64,000 nucleotides of DNA from Rhodopirellula bahusiensis (GCF_002727185.1 NZ_NIZW01000013.1:1-64000); one strand, 5' to 3'; shown: positions 26,962 through 34,032, numbered from the stretch's first letter. Numbers and translations: made by a program. Notes: generated by a model not told the origin, from the sequence alone.

Positions 26962-28194
26962 ATGACGGATACCGCACCGCAGAACGACCCGACGACTCCG
27001 AACGCTCTTCCAAAAGGGATTCGCTTTGCCGGAGTGGCAGGCGGGATCAAAGCCAGCGGGAAACCGGACGTTTCGCTGATTGTCACGGATCGTCCAGCCG
27101 TCATGGCAGGAGTCTATACCACGAACCAAATTGTTGCGGCGCCGGTCATTTTGACTCGATCTAAAACGCCCACCGCGACCGGACGTGTCGTCGTGACCAA
27201 CAGCGGCAATGCCAACGCTTGCACGGGAGACGAGGGCATGCAAAACGCGAAAGCGATGTGTGCCCTGGCGGCCGAATTGACCGGATGCGATGCCGCGGAC
27301 GTGATGGTGATGAGCACGGGGGTGATCGGGCAACCGCTGCCCATGCAGAAAGTTCGAGCGGGCATTGAATCCGCCGCCGGAAAACTGGGTGATGCGGAGG
27401 CTGATTTTCTGGCCTCGGCGGATGCGATCTGTACGACGGATCAATTCCGAAAAACGGTCAGCCAAGCGGTTTCGATCCGAGGCCATGAATACTGCATCGC
27501 AGCGATGTGCAAAGGAGCGGGGATGATCGCTCCCAACATGGCGACCATGTTGGGCGTGGTGATGACAGACGCTCCAATCGGCCCGAAGGCTGCCCAGACA
27601 TCGCTGAAGGAAATCGCAAATCAAACGTTCAACCGAGTCAGCGTGGACGGGCACATGAGCACCAACGACACGGTGATGTTGGTTTGCACCGGAATGTCGG
27701 AATCGGAGAACGTGCAAGAGCTGACCGTGGAGGAGTTGGCCGTTTGGCAAGAAGCCGCCACGCAGGTCGCACTGAAACTGGCGAAGATGCTGGTCGCTGA
27801 TGGAGAAGGGGCGGCTCGCTTCTTCGAGGTTCGCGTATCGGGGGCGGCGAATGACGACGACGCGTTTGTGATCGCGAAAACTGTGGCGGCCAGTCCTCTG
27901 GTGAAAACCGCGATCACCGGAGGAGACCCGAACTGGGGCCGAATCGTTTCAGCCGCGGGATACGCTGGCCCCAAGATTGAACCCGAACGTACCTGCCTCG
28001 TGATCGACGGCGTGATGGTGTTCGAAAATGGAACGCCTCTTTCGATCGACGCCGCCAAGCTGAGCTCCGCGATGAAGTCGAACTCCGAAGTGCTGGCGGA
28101 TTTGAAAGTGGGCGACGGTCCCGGCACGGCATCGTTCTGGGCCAGCGACTTGACCGAAGCCTACGTTCGTTTCAATTCGCTGTACACCACCTGA
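26962..28194 (+). CDS. argJ: glutamate N-acetyltransferase / amino-acid acetyltransferase ArgJ
   Basis: A 410-residue ArgJ of normal length. It transfers the acetyl group from N-acetylornithine to glutamate, recycling acetyl in arginine synthesis, and in bifunctional forms also acetylates glutamate with acetyl-CoA. Evidence: GIRFAGVAGGIK at the start, VVTNSGNANACTG, MSTGVIG, and CKGAGMIAPNMATMLG, where the Thr after NMA is the self-cleavage and catalytic residue, then SVDGHMSTNDTV and GGDPNWGRI. It is monocistronic as far as seen. Its 3' end is followed by the repeat-rich left flank of the integron. Confidence 0.95.
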   Translation: MTDTAPQNDPTTPNALPKGIRFAGVAGGIKASGKPDVSLIVTDRPAVMAGVYTTNQIVAAPVILTRSKTPTATGRVVVTNSGNANACTGDEGMQNAKAMCALAAELTGCDAADVMVMSTGVIGQPLPMQKVRAGIESAAGKLGDAEADFLASADAICTTDQFRKTVSQAVSIRGHEYCIAAMCKGAGMIAPNMATMLGVVMTDAPIGPKAAQTSLKEIANQTFNRVSVDGHMSTNDTVMLVCTGMSESENVQELTVEELAVWQEAATQVALKLAKMLVADGEGAARFFEVRVSGAANDDDAFVIAKTVAASPLVKTAITGGDPNWGRIVSAAGYAGPKIEPERTCLVIDGVMVFENGTPLSIDAAKLSSAMKSNSEVLADLKVGDGPGTASFWASDLTEAYVRFNSLYTT

Positions 28195-28241
28195 GTCAAA
28201 CCATCAGAGTGTCGTCGGAAAGCACACTACTTTCCAAACGC

Positions 28242-28456
28242 CACCAATCAGCCGACGGCCGTTAGGCCCGGTTACCCCTGAAGCATTCACTACATAGCGG
28301 AATGGCGCAAGCCATCCGGTAACCCGCTCACCGGGCGGCTCGCGCCGCTCCGCTAAAAAACTACCAATCGCGAAATCCCATTCGCTTTGGGTTTCACCCG
28401 GTACCTCGCGGCATTCGTTGTTCCGAAAAGTGGCTTCAATGCGAGACCTTCGCGTT
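28242..28456 (+). repeat. direct repeat A left of the integron
   Basis: About 215 bp, closely matching 28616-28831. It starts with the 31-bp dispersed repeat, continues with GCATTCACTACATAGCGG and a GC-rich segment, and ends GCGAGACCTTCGCGTT. Open frames across it on the minus strand are translations of the repeat and are not called as genes. The 374-bp period with 160 bp of unrelated DNA between copies suggests a repeated element rather than a simple tandem duplication. Confidence 0.8.
28243..28273 (+). repeat. 31-bp dispersed repeat, copy 2
   Basis: Copy of the ACCAATCAGCCGACGGCC / GTTAGGCCCGGTT motif at the left end of direct repeat A. The same motif lies inverted on the right of the integron at 35779 and 36221. 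Confidence 0.8.
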
Positions 28457-28615
28457 GTGTGGGCGGGGCAACTCGAAGACCTTCACGGCATGCGTTTGCA
28501 AACTTTTGTGCTGGAGCAACCCATGTCACGTTCTGTTGTCGCCGATTCCCCGCGTCTTTATAGCAATGGTCAACTTTGGCGAAACGCTCGTGGTCGCAAC
28601 GCCCCGCGTCAGGCC

Positions 28616-28831
28616 CACCAATCAGCTGACGGCCGTTAGGCCCGGTTACCCCTGAAGCATTCACTACATAGCGGAATGGCGCAAGCCATCCGGTAACCCA
28701 CTCACCGGGCGGCTCGCGCCGCTCCGCTAACAATTCACCAATCGCGAAATCCCATTTGCTCTGGGTTTCACCCGGTACCTCGCGGCATTCGTTGACCCGA
28801 AAATTGGAACCAATGCGAGACCTTCGCGTTT
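28616..28831 (+). repeat. direct repeat B left of the integron
   Basis: Second copy of the 215-bp repeat, also starting with the 31-bp motif (28617-28647). It ends 50 bp before the recombinase reading frame, where the recombinase N-terminal domain would be expected, so insertion of this element may have removed that domain. Confidence 0.8.
28617..28647 (+). repeat. 31-bp dispersed repeat, copy 3
   Basis: Copy with one difference from copy 2 (GCTGACGG for GCCGACGG), at the left end of direct repeat B. Confidence 0.8.
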
Positions 28832-28880
28832 CTCGAACGGGGTGATTCGATAGGCGTCATCATCGGAAGTCAGCGTCACG

Positions 28881-29873
28881 TTGTCAGCTTTGCGAACCGG
28901 CCTGGACAAGTTCTGTTTGTTGCGTTGCACGGTAGGTCTGGTGTCGCCGCGAAAGTCGAAGCGATTGCCAGTCGTGCTGTCCAAGAAAGAGATTCAGCGA
29001 ATGATGGAAGCTGCTCGCACGTTGCGTGACAAGCTGCTGCTCAGTGTGTTGTATGCAACCGGTTTGCGAGTCGCGGAGGTCGCCCGCTTGCAGTGGTCGG
29101 ATTTTGATTTCGATCGCCAACAAATCCGAGTTCAACTTGGCAAAGGCAGAAAGGATCGCTACGTCATGTTGGCCGCCGATTTGTTGCCGCTGATGAGGCA
29201 GTTGTGGCGACACACCAAAGGAGTTGGCTACCTCTTTCCTTCCGAGGACGGGCGTGTCGGTCGGCATCTTTCTCCGCGGACGATCCAACGTGCAGTCAAG
29301 CAGGCTCGGATTCTGGCGGGAATTGACAAACATGCCACGCCGCACAGTTTTCGGCACAGTTTTGCAACGCACCTCATCGAATCTGGCACCGACATTCGCT
29401 TCATCCAAAAGCTGCTCGGGCACACCAATCTGGAGACCACGTCGCTGTACACGAAAGTCGCGCAAATGAAAGCGACCGCGGTCGCCAGCCCACTGGATCA
29501 ATTGGCCAACGAACCGGGATCGTCGGGCGAATCTCCAGTTCGGCAACCGACGTCCCGGCCTTCGGTCGGACGAATGCGTCTCGAAGTGGATCCGCATCCC
29601 CATTCAAACGGCGGGTATGCGGTGAGGTTGGGCGTTTGGCGGGATGATCAATTGCTTCCACTGCCGGGAATGCGAGCGACGATGCCGCGCCGAGATTGGG
29701 TTTCCTTGCAAATCCCACTGCAAGACATCTGGGAGTCGACGCTGCGTTGCCTTCCCGCGGCGCAACGCGAGCGATTGGAGTCGCCCGAGTTCTTCTCGCA
29801 GGTGCAGCGAGAGGTTGCCAAGCGAATCCTGCGAATCAGAGACGCGGAACATTCTCAGACGATCAAAACCTAA
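28881..29873 (+). CDS. integron-type tyrosine recombinase, N-terminally truncated
   Basis: With TTG 28881 as nominal start the product is 330 residues. The catalytic domain is complete: Arg 63 (TGLRVAEVARL), Lys in GKGRKDR, His155-x-x-Arg158 (HSFRHSF), His 181 (LLGH) and Tyr 190 (TSLYTKV). RLPVVLSKKE, ATPHSFRHSFATHL and the SPLD after the Tyr resemble integron integrases. The N-terminal DNA-clamping domain (about 70-80 residues) is absent, and the insertion that marks IntI proteins between the Lys and His motifs is short or missing. About 115 extra residues follow the catalytic domain. It is co-oriented with the cassettes. It may be inactive; no ATG start is available. Confidence 0.75.
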   Translation: MSALRTGLDKFCLLRCTVGLVSPRKSKRLPVVLSKKEIQRMMEAARTLRDKLLLSVLYATGLRVAEVARLQWSDFDFDRQQIRVQLGKGRKDRYVMLAADLLPLMRQLWRHTKGVGYLFPSEDGRVGRHLSPRTIQRAVKQARILAGIDKHATPHSFRHSFATHLIESGTDIRFIQKLLGHTNLETTSLYTKVAQMKATAVASPLDQLANEPGSSGESPVRQPTSRPSVGRMRLEVDPHPHSNGGYAVRLGVWRDDQLLPLPGMRATMPRRDWVSLQIPLQDIWESTLRCLPAAQRERLESPEFFSQVQREVAKRILRIRDAEHSQTIKT

Positions 29874-30104
29874 GCCATTCGCGATTTTGAGTTAGGTTCT
29901 CCCCCGCAGGACGTTCGTCTTGTCTGCCACCGGGCACGTCGTGTTTGCCGCCAAATTTCAGGGGCAAAAACACGATCTTTGGCATCCGCGGACTAGGCCT
30001 GCAAGAATGAAGCCCCGCCTCCACCTCCCCGCTCGGTCGCTCGATGGTGCATACCGAGCCCCCTTCAGCTAAAATCCACACCCGTTCTCCCAATTTCCAA
30101 GCAT

Positions 30105-30138
30105 GGACGACACCCTGTCGTCCAGAAACCCGTTGGGC
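30105..30138 (+). other. putative attI site of the integron
   Basis: GTTGGGC at 30132-30138 is the recombination core at the start of cassette 1: the 11 nt from it (GTTGGGCGTCA) are the exact reverse complement of TGACGCCCAAC at the cassette end (30695-30705). Just upstream, 30105-30123 is a perfect 8-bp-arm palindrome (GGACGACA, CCC, TGTCGTCC), possibly a recombinase site. The rest of the 281-bp gap from the recombinase shows no gene. A weak promoter candidate toward the cassettes is TTGGCA near 29989 with AAGAAT 18 bp later. Confidence 0.65.
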
Positions 30139-30154
30139 GTCACAGGCTTAACAA

Positions 30155-30688
30155 ATGGCGACCCCAATTGAGTCTCGAATCCGACTGTTTCTCGGTGACA
30201 TCACGTCGCTCGACTGTGATGCGATCGTAACCGCTGCCAATGACGCGCTTTGCGGTGGTGGTGGCGTCGATGGTGCGGCACACGATGCTGCTGGGTCTGA
30301 ACTCGTTCGTGCCTCGATGGCGCTCGCGCCTTGTCCCGCTGGCGAAGCCAGAATAACGGGTGGCTTCAATCTCGCTGCCAGATTTGTGATTCACGCTGTC
30401 GGGCCAATCTTTCGTGACATCGACACTGACCGCGAAACACTTGCAAACGCATACGCCTCGTCGCTTTCATTGGCTGCCGAGAACAACGCTGCCTCGATTG
30501 CGTTTCCCTGCATCTCGACTGGTGCTTTTGGATTCCCTCCTAATTCGGCCTGTGAAATTGCCATTGATACCGTAATCCAATGGCTGCGTTCCAATGATCA
30601 ACCAAATTTGGTGACATTCTGCTGCTTCGAGCCGGATGACCATGGCAGATACAAGGAGCGTCTTACCGAATTGGGACTTCTCTCATAA
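30155..30688 (+). CDS. macro-domain ADP-ribose hydrolase (cassette 1)
   Basis: A 177-residue macro domain. IRLFLGDITSLDCDAIVTAANDALCGGGGVDGAAHDAAG contains the ADP-ribose-binding Asp and the Asn-Ala-Ala-Asn-like loop (here TAAND), and AFPCISTGAFGFP is the second phosphate-binding loop. Such proteins remove ADP-ribose or O-acetyl-ADP-ribose, in line with the YmdB subgroup. It fills the cassette nearest the recombinase, normally the most recently acquired and best expressed position. In a mobile cassette it could counter ADP-ribosylating toxins or phage effectors, which is inference. Confidence 0.9.
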   Translation: MATPIESRIRLFLGDITSLDCDAIVTAANDALCGGGGVDGAAHDAAGSELVRASMALAPCPAGEARITGGFNLAARFVIHAVGPIFRDIDTDRETLANAYASSLSLAAENNAASIAFPCISTGAFGFPPNSACEIAIDTVIQWLRSNDQPNLVTFCCFEPDDHGRYKERLTELGLLS

Positions 30689-30698
30689 TTCATGTGAC

Positions 30699-30835
30699 GC
30701 CCAACATGGTTTTTACGCTAGGCCTTCGGCACACCTTCGATGTTTGGCAACGATCGCTGGCCTTGGTATAATCTCTAGTAGTTCAAGCATCGTTCGCTTC
30801 GTTTTGGGCGGTGTCGTAAAAACCTTCCGTTGGGC
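30699..30835 (+). other. attC site 1
   Basis: 137 bp bounded by R'' GCCCAAC (30699-30705) and R' GTTGGGC (30829-30835). Inside these, GGTTTTTACG and CGTAAAAACC pair perfectly. The centre is partly palindromic, as expected for a folded single-strand substrate. The outer repeats of cassette 1 match over 11 nt. Confidence 0.9.
30744..30772 (+). promoter_or_regulatory. sigma70-like promoter inside attC 1
   Basis: TTGGCA (30744-30749), 17 bp, then a perfect TATAAT (30767-30772), directed at cassette 2. Equivalent elements at the same place occur in attC 2, 3, 4, 6, 7 and 8; see the separate entries. Confidence 0.5.
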
Positions 30836-30841
30836 GACACA

Positions 30842-31189
30842 GTGCAGACACCAGCCTACGTTTCGCTGATCCACTCAGACTTCGTGCAACTTGGCGGCGA
30901 CATCGAATCCAAGCGAGAGGCGCTCGATGATCTTGGGTTGCTTCGCACTGGTTCGTGCTGGCGAATTCCATTTGCACAATCCAACTCCAATGCGTTTGAA
31001 GACCAAACTCTGATTGACTTGGTCTCGCACCTCCGCTTGCAGGGCATCGCGTTTGGTGAGGATTTCAAACAACTGTGCGCACCTGCCACCTACATGCAGG
31101 AACTACAATCGCGTGGCACATTCAACGGTGACTTCGATTCGATCGCATTCCGTGGCCCAAACGATTGGATCATCACCACTGTGTCGTAA
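30842..31189 (+). CDS. hypothetical protein (cassette 2)
   Basis: 115 residues from GTG 30842 (VQTPAYVSLIHSDF); TTG 30830 at the recombination point is an alternative. It is soluble and mixed alpha/beta, with a possible helical centre (NAFEDQTLIDLVSHLRLQG). I recognise no family. It is the only gene of a 497-bp cassette (30830-31326), starts just after the recombination point and stops 5 bp before the next attC, the normal fit of a cassette gene. Confidence 0.7.
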   Translation: MQTPAYVSLIHSDFVQLGGDIESKREALDDLGLLRTGSCWRIPFAQSNSNAFEDQTLIDLVSHLRLQGIAFGEDFKQLCAPATYMQELQSRGTFNGDFDSIAFRGPNDWIITTVS

Positions 31190-31194
31190 GTGTC

Positions 31195-31332
31195 GCCCAA
31201 CATGGTTTTTACGCTGAGGCCTTCGGCACGCCTTCCCCGTTTGGCGACACGGGCTGGCGTTGGTACAATTTCTCGTAGTTCAGGCATCGCTCGCTTCGTT
31301 TAGGGCGGTGTCGTAAAAACCTTCCGTTGTCC
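31195..31332 (+). other. attC site 2
   Basis: 138 bp from R'' GCCCAAC (31195-31201) to R' GTTGTCC (31326-31332). The cassette-2 outer repeat TGTCGCCCAAC is the exact complement of GTTGGGCGACA at the cassette start. The GGTTTTTACG / CGTAAAAACC inner pair is intact. Confidence 0.9.
31241..31269 (+). promoter_or_regulatory. promoter-like element in attC 2
   Basis: TTGGCG (31241-31246), 17 bp, TACAAT (31264-31269), directed at cassette 3, whose gene starts 76 bp further on. Confidence 0.4.
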
Positions 31333-31344
31333 GCTCGATCAAAA

Positions 31345-31710
31345 ATGAAATCGCACGCCGTATTCACACTGATATTGCTCGCAATTGTTGGTTGCTCGAT
31401 CTCTGATCCACCGGCGACGTCATCTTCCGCCGCTACAGACGCGACGCCAACGTCTCCAACGGTCACTCGTGTTCTCGCCATCGCCGCGGAACAGATGGGC
31501 GTAGACCAATCCAAACTTGAGGCCAGCACGTCTTTGGCCGACTTGGGCGCCGACGAACTCGACCTCGTTGAGCTCGTAATGACGCTCGAAGAAGAGTTCG
31601 ACCAGACTATCTCAGACGCGGAAATTGAACGAATGTCGGGCGGGACGGACTTAACCAAAGGGTTTGGCAAACTCACTATGGCCGACCTGGCGGCGCTTGT
31701 CGAGGATTGA
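31345..31710 (+). CDS. acyl-carrier-protein-like lipoprotein lacking the carrier serine (cassette 3)
   Basis: From ATG 31345 the product is 121 residues. A short signal ends in a lipobox (LLAIVGC, Cys 17). After a 25-residue Ser/Thr/Ala linker an acyl-carrier-protein fold is obvious: VTRVLAIAAEQMGVD, then LADLGADELDLVELVM and TLEEEFDQTISDAE, very close to bacterial AcpP. The position of the phosphopantetheine serine (GADSLD) is Glu 71 here, so it cannot carry an acyl chain in the normal way. Export and loss of the attachment site suggest a structural or decoy role. Single gene of a 538-bp cassette. Confidence 0.8.
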   Translation: MKSHAVFTLILLAIVGCSISDPPATSSSAATDATPTSPTVTRVLAIAAEQMGVDQSKLEASTSLADLGADELDLVELVMTLEEEFDQTISDAEIERMSGGTDLTKGFGKLTMADLAALVED

Positions 31711-31733
31711 GGCTCAACTGGCAGTTCATCGGC

Positions 31734-31870
31734 GGACAACATGGTTTTTACGCTACGCCTACGGCACACCGCTGTCGTTTGTTCAAGCTTCCCTCTGGTG
31801 GTAGAATCCTTCGTAGTTCAGGCAGCGTTCGCTTCGTTCAGGGCGGTGTCGTAAAAACCTTCCGTTATGT
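31734..31870 (+). other. attC site 3
   Basis: 137 bp from R'' GGACAAC (31734-31740) to R' GTTATGT (31864-31870). Cassette 3 ends match exactly over 9 nt (GTTGTCCGC / GCGGACAAC). Confidence 0.9.
31779..31807 (+). promoter_or_regulatory. promoter-like element in attC 3
   Basis: TTGTTC (31779-31784), 17 bp, TAGAAT (31802-31807), directed at cassette 4. Confidence 0.3.
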
Positions 31871-31880
31871 GCCACCGATC

Positions 31881-32273
31881 ATGCCTGATGCTGACCCGTT
31901 CCCCAAAGTGAAGCGTGCGGTCATTCGCAGGCTCCTCGATGGTGTCGGGCCTCATGGCTTCACGCAATTGCGCACCACGACGTACTTCGTTCGTGATCGC
32001 GAAGCGATTCGCGACGTTTTCTTCTTCCAAAAAATGCGATCCAACACAATCACCATCTGCTACGGCGTGATGGCGGTTCCGGACGACGACTGGACGCCCT
32101 GTGTGCCCAATGCCCGTTGGCTGCGTGACCAAGAATCGTACCGGTGCAAATACGTGGATCACGTTGACGGGTCAATCGGTCGCGCGATTGCTGACCTCGA
32201 ATCTGAGGCTTTACCGTGGTGGGACGGTTTCGTGACCGCCGACGATCTACCTCCAGCGCGTGGTGGCACATAA
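31881..32273 (+). CDS. DUF4304-like hypothetical protein (cassette 4)
   Basis: From ATG 31881 the product is 130 residues (MPDADPFPKVKRAVIRR). The pattern of an N-terminal helix, GPHGFTQLRTTTYFV, then VFFFQKMRSNTITICYGVM resembles the DUF4304 family (small cytosolic proteins, often in mobile or toxin-immunity settings), but I am not certain. The TAA stop lies inside the attC 4 R'' core. The open frame extends back through attC 3, but that part is translated attC and is excluded. Confidence 0.7.
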   Translation: MPDADPFPKVKRAVIRRLLDGVGPHGFTQLRTTTYFVRDREAIRDVFFFQKMRSNTITICYGVMAVPDDDWTPCVPNARWLRDQESYRCKYVDHVDGSIGRAIADLESEALPWWDGFVTADDLPPARGGT

Positions 32274-32404
32274 CATGGGTTTTACGCTAGGCCTTCGGCG
32301 CACCTTGACTCGTTGGCAACGGGCCATGGCCTTGGTACAATTACTCGCAATTTAGACATCGTTCGCTTCGTTCAGGGCGGTGTCGTAAAAACCTTCCGTT
32401 GTAC
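32268..32404 (+). other. attC site 4
   Basis: 137 bp from R'' ACATAAC (32268-32274) to R' GTTGTAC (32398-32404). Cassette 4 ends match exactly over 11 nt (GTTATGTGCCA / TGGCACATAAC). The stop codon of the cassette gene is within R''. Confidence 0.9.
32313..32341 (+). promoter_or_regulatory. promoter-like element in attC 4
   Basis: TTGGCA (32313-32318), 17 bp, TACAAT (32336-32341). Cassette 5 genes point the other way, so here it would yield antisense RNA to the toxin gene. Confidence 0.45.
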
Positions 32405-32407
32405 GAC

Positions 32408-32695
32408 CTAGATGTTCCGCATGTCCCGGTTGCCATAAATGCCGCGGGACACCTCGATTCCGCCGTCGATCTTGCGGAAGAATATCACGTAGTTGCCTAC
32501 GCTCAATGACCGACATCCTGAAACGCCAAATCCAGGCCTAGCTTCACCCGTTTCGGGTTGCGTCGCGATCGTTTCACATGTGTCACGAATCTTCCGCATC
32601 TAATTCCGAGCGGCCATTGGTTTGTCGCGAGCAATGTAATCGACGATGCCGGAAATGTCGTCGTCCGCCTCCGGTGCGTAAATGACGTTCGCCAT
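32408..32695 (-). pseudogene. ParE/RelE-type toxin gene interrupted by an amber stop (cassette 5)
   Basis: From ATG 32695 the frame reads MANVIYAPEADDDISGIVDY, then IARDKPMAARN, then TAG at 32600-32602, and continues in the same frame with MRKIRDTCETIATQPETGEA and a ParE-like end (VGNYVIFFRKIDGG, YGNRDMRNI) to the stop at 32408. Without the TAG this is a normal-length 95-residue ParE toxin. The ATG at 32599 directly after the stop could allow a 63-residue fragment without the first helices. The start overlaps the antitoxin stop (TAATG). I read it as an inactivated toxin; suppression or sequencing error are alternatives. Confidence 0.75.
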
Positions 32696-32937
32696 TAAAC
32701 GTTGCCGTTTTCAATTTCCTGAATTCGCTCTTCCGCTCGACGGTAAACGTCAGCAGCGGGTATGCCTTGACCAGCATCTAGTTGATCGAACCCTTTCTTG
32801 ACTTCTGATCGCAACGTCTCCTTTGCTTGAAGCAAACGCAAACCCTCAGCCAGAACGTCAGATTCATTTAGAAACCGTTTCTCTGACACCATCCGCTGAA
32901 CAAATGGCACTAAATCGCTCGGAATCTCTGTGGTCAT
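32695..32937 (-). CDS. ParD-like antitoxin (cassette 5)
   Basis: An 80-residue protein (MTTEIPSDLVPFVQRMVSEK) with a ribbon-helix-helix start and RFLNESDVLAEGLRLLQAKE, the usual ParD pattern, then an acidic helical tail that would bind the toxin. The gene is antisense to the rest of the array and so needs its own promoter, expected at 32940-32978, as usual for toxin-antitoxin cassettes. Its TAA overlaps the toxin ATG by 1 bp. With the toxin broken, the antitoxin may remain as a relic or as protection against related toxins. Confidence 0.8.
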   Translation of the reverse strand: MTTEIPSDLVPFVQRMVSEKRFLNESDVLAEGLRLLQAKETLRSEVKKGFDQLDAGQGIPAADVYRRAEERIQEIENGNV

Positions 32938-32978
32938 ATCAATCTCGACTTTCGACCGTTACGACGGGTTCGTCGGTC

Positions 32979-33115
32979 GTACGACATGGTTTTTACGCAA
33001 AGGCCTTCGGCACACCTTCGATGTGGTGCAGGCCACGCTCTCATTATACAATCAAATCCGATTCAAGCCACCTTCGCTTCGTTCAGGGCGGTGTCGTAAA
33101 AACCTTCCGTTGTCC
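32979..33115 (+). other. attC site 5
   Basis: 137 bp from R'' GTACGAC (32979-32985) to R' GTTGTCC (33109-33115). The R'' differs by one base from the GTACAAC expected from the cassette start. A TACAAT is present at 33047-33052 but the -35 position reads TGGTGC, the weakest of the eight. Confidence 0.88.
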
Positions 33116-33134
33116 GCCTCAGGTTCGATCTTTG

Positions 33135-33455
33135 ACGCTCGCCGACGATAGTGCTCGACTGTTCCGCAACTTTCAACGCGGGTTGATGACCGAATCGGAG
33201 CTTCGCCACTCGCTCATCCAGAGCGTCATACACTACAACGATGTCGATGCTTCAATCGCTCTTGCCGACTCACTGCCCGACTGGTTTCGCGACGGTTTCC
33301 AACTTCGGCTGCGCGAACTCGCCGATGATAACTACCTCTACAATCTTCCGTGGTGCCTCGAAGACCGCAGAACCCAACCCGAACTTGACGATCGGGCTCA
33401 ACTGCATCGGCCGATCCTTCGTTTGATTGTTCCGCGGATGCTGGCTCGGCTCTAG
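33135..33455 (+). CDS. hypothetical protein (cassette 6)
   Basis: 106 residues from TTG 33135 (TLADDSARLFRNFQRG); ATG 33186 (MTESELRHSLIQSV) would give 89. It is mainly helical and acidic, with WFRDGFQLRLRELADD and a basic end (PRMLARL). No family recognised. The open frame runs back through attC 5, but that part is translated attC. It is the only gene in the cassette 33110-33604. Confidence 0.6.
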   Translation, partial: TLADDSARLFRNFQRGLMTESELRHSLIQSVIHYNDVDASIALADSLPDWFRDGFQLRLRELADDNYLYNLPWCLEDRRTQPELDDRAQLHRPILRLIVPRMLARL

Positions 33456-33472
33456 TTCGTTGCGTGGACGGC

Positions 33473-33610
33473 GTACAACAGGGTTTTTACGCTAGGCCTT
33501 CGGCACACCTTCGCTTGTTTGGCAACGGGCGCTCGCATTGGTACAATCTCTCGAAGTTCAGACATCGCTCGCTTCGTTTAGGGCGGTGTCGTAAAAACCT
33601 TCCGTTGTGC
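33473..33610 (+). other. attC site 6
   Basis: 138 bp from R'' GTACAAC (33473-33479) to R' GTTGTGC (33604-33610). One mismatch from the GGACAAC expected from the cassette 6 start. Confidence 0.88.
33519..33547 (+). promoter_or_regulatory. promoter-like element in attC 6
   Basis: TTGGCA (33519-33524), 17 bp, TACAAT (33542-33547), directed at cassette 7, whose GTG start is 77 bp downstream. Confidence 0.45.
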
Positions 33611-33623
33611 GACCTAGCGTATC

Positions 33624-34007
33624 GTGGACCCAACGCAGCTCACATTCTCTGATCGCTTCGCAATCGTAGATGCCAACTACGGACGGGAATTCGGTTGGCA
33701 CGTACTATCTGACAGCGACGAGCCAATCGCCACATTAACGGACCCCCAGTTTGCAGATATGTTCTGGACTGCGTACACGTTGACTCCGGTGGACGGCCAC
33801 GCGGTTACGCAATCGGAAGGTTTCTGGCATCCAGACTGTCATCGGATACGCAACCTCGGCTTCCCGAACTTTATTGTGGATACGTTTGGCCATTACGACC
33901 CCGAAACGAACCGTGTAACTATCCGCTTTGACTACATCAACGTGGATTTCACTTGGCCTGACCGTTTTCTCGCTCCCCTGTGGTTCTTGCGGCGTTGGTT
34001 CAAATAG
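33624..34007 (+). CDS. hypothetical protein (cassette 7)
   Basis: 127 residues from GTG 33624 (VDPTQLTFSDRFAIV). It is soluble and beta-rich, with FGWHVLSDSDEPIATL, an aromatic middle (MFWTAYTLTP) and a hydrophobic basic end (FLAPLWFLRRWFK) that could touch a membrane. I do not recognise a family. Single gene of the cassette 33605-34163, starting 19 bp after the recombination point. Confidence 0.65.
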   Translation: MDPTQLTFSDRFAIVDANYGREFGWHVLSDSDEPIATLTDPQFADMFWTAYTLTPVDGHAVTQSEGFWHPDCHRIRNLGFPNFIVDTFGHYDPETNRVTIRFDYINVDFTWPDRFLAPLWFLRRWFK

Positions 34008-34032
34008 AACACTGAACACAGCTCGACCGGTC

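Noticed and set aside
28353-28984. Minus-strand frames upstream of the recombinase (28353-28733 and 28727-28984)
   Set aside because: Both are translations of the two direct repeats, with similar peptides from repeat DNA, no start context and no family.
31707-31880. N-terminal extension of the cassette 4 protein through attC 3
   Set aside because: The extension is translated attC. The same kind of peptide (HGFYA...FVQGGVVKTFR) appears in front of other cassette frames, so it is a repeat artefact.
32823-33134. N-terminal extension of the cassette 6 protein through attC 5
   Set aside because: Overlaps the antitoxin gene on the other strand and the attC; begins outside the cassette.
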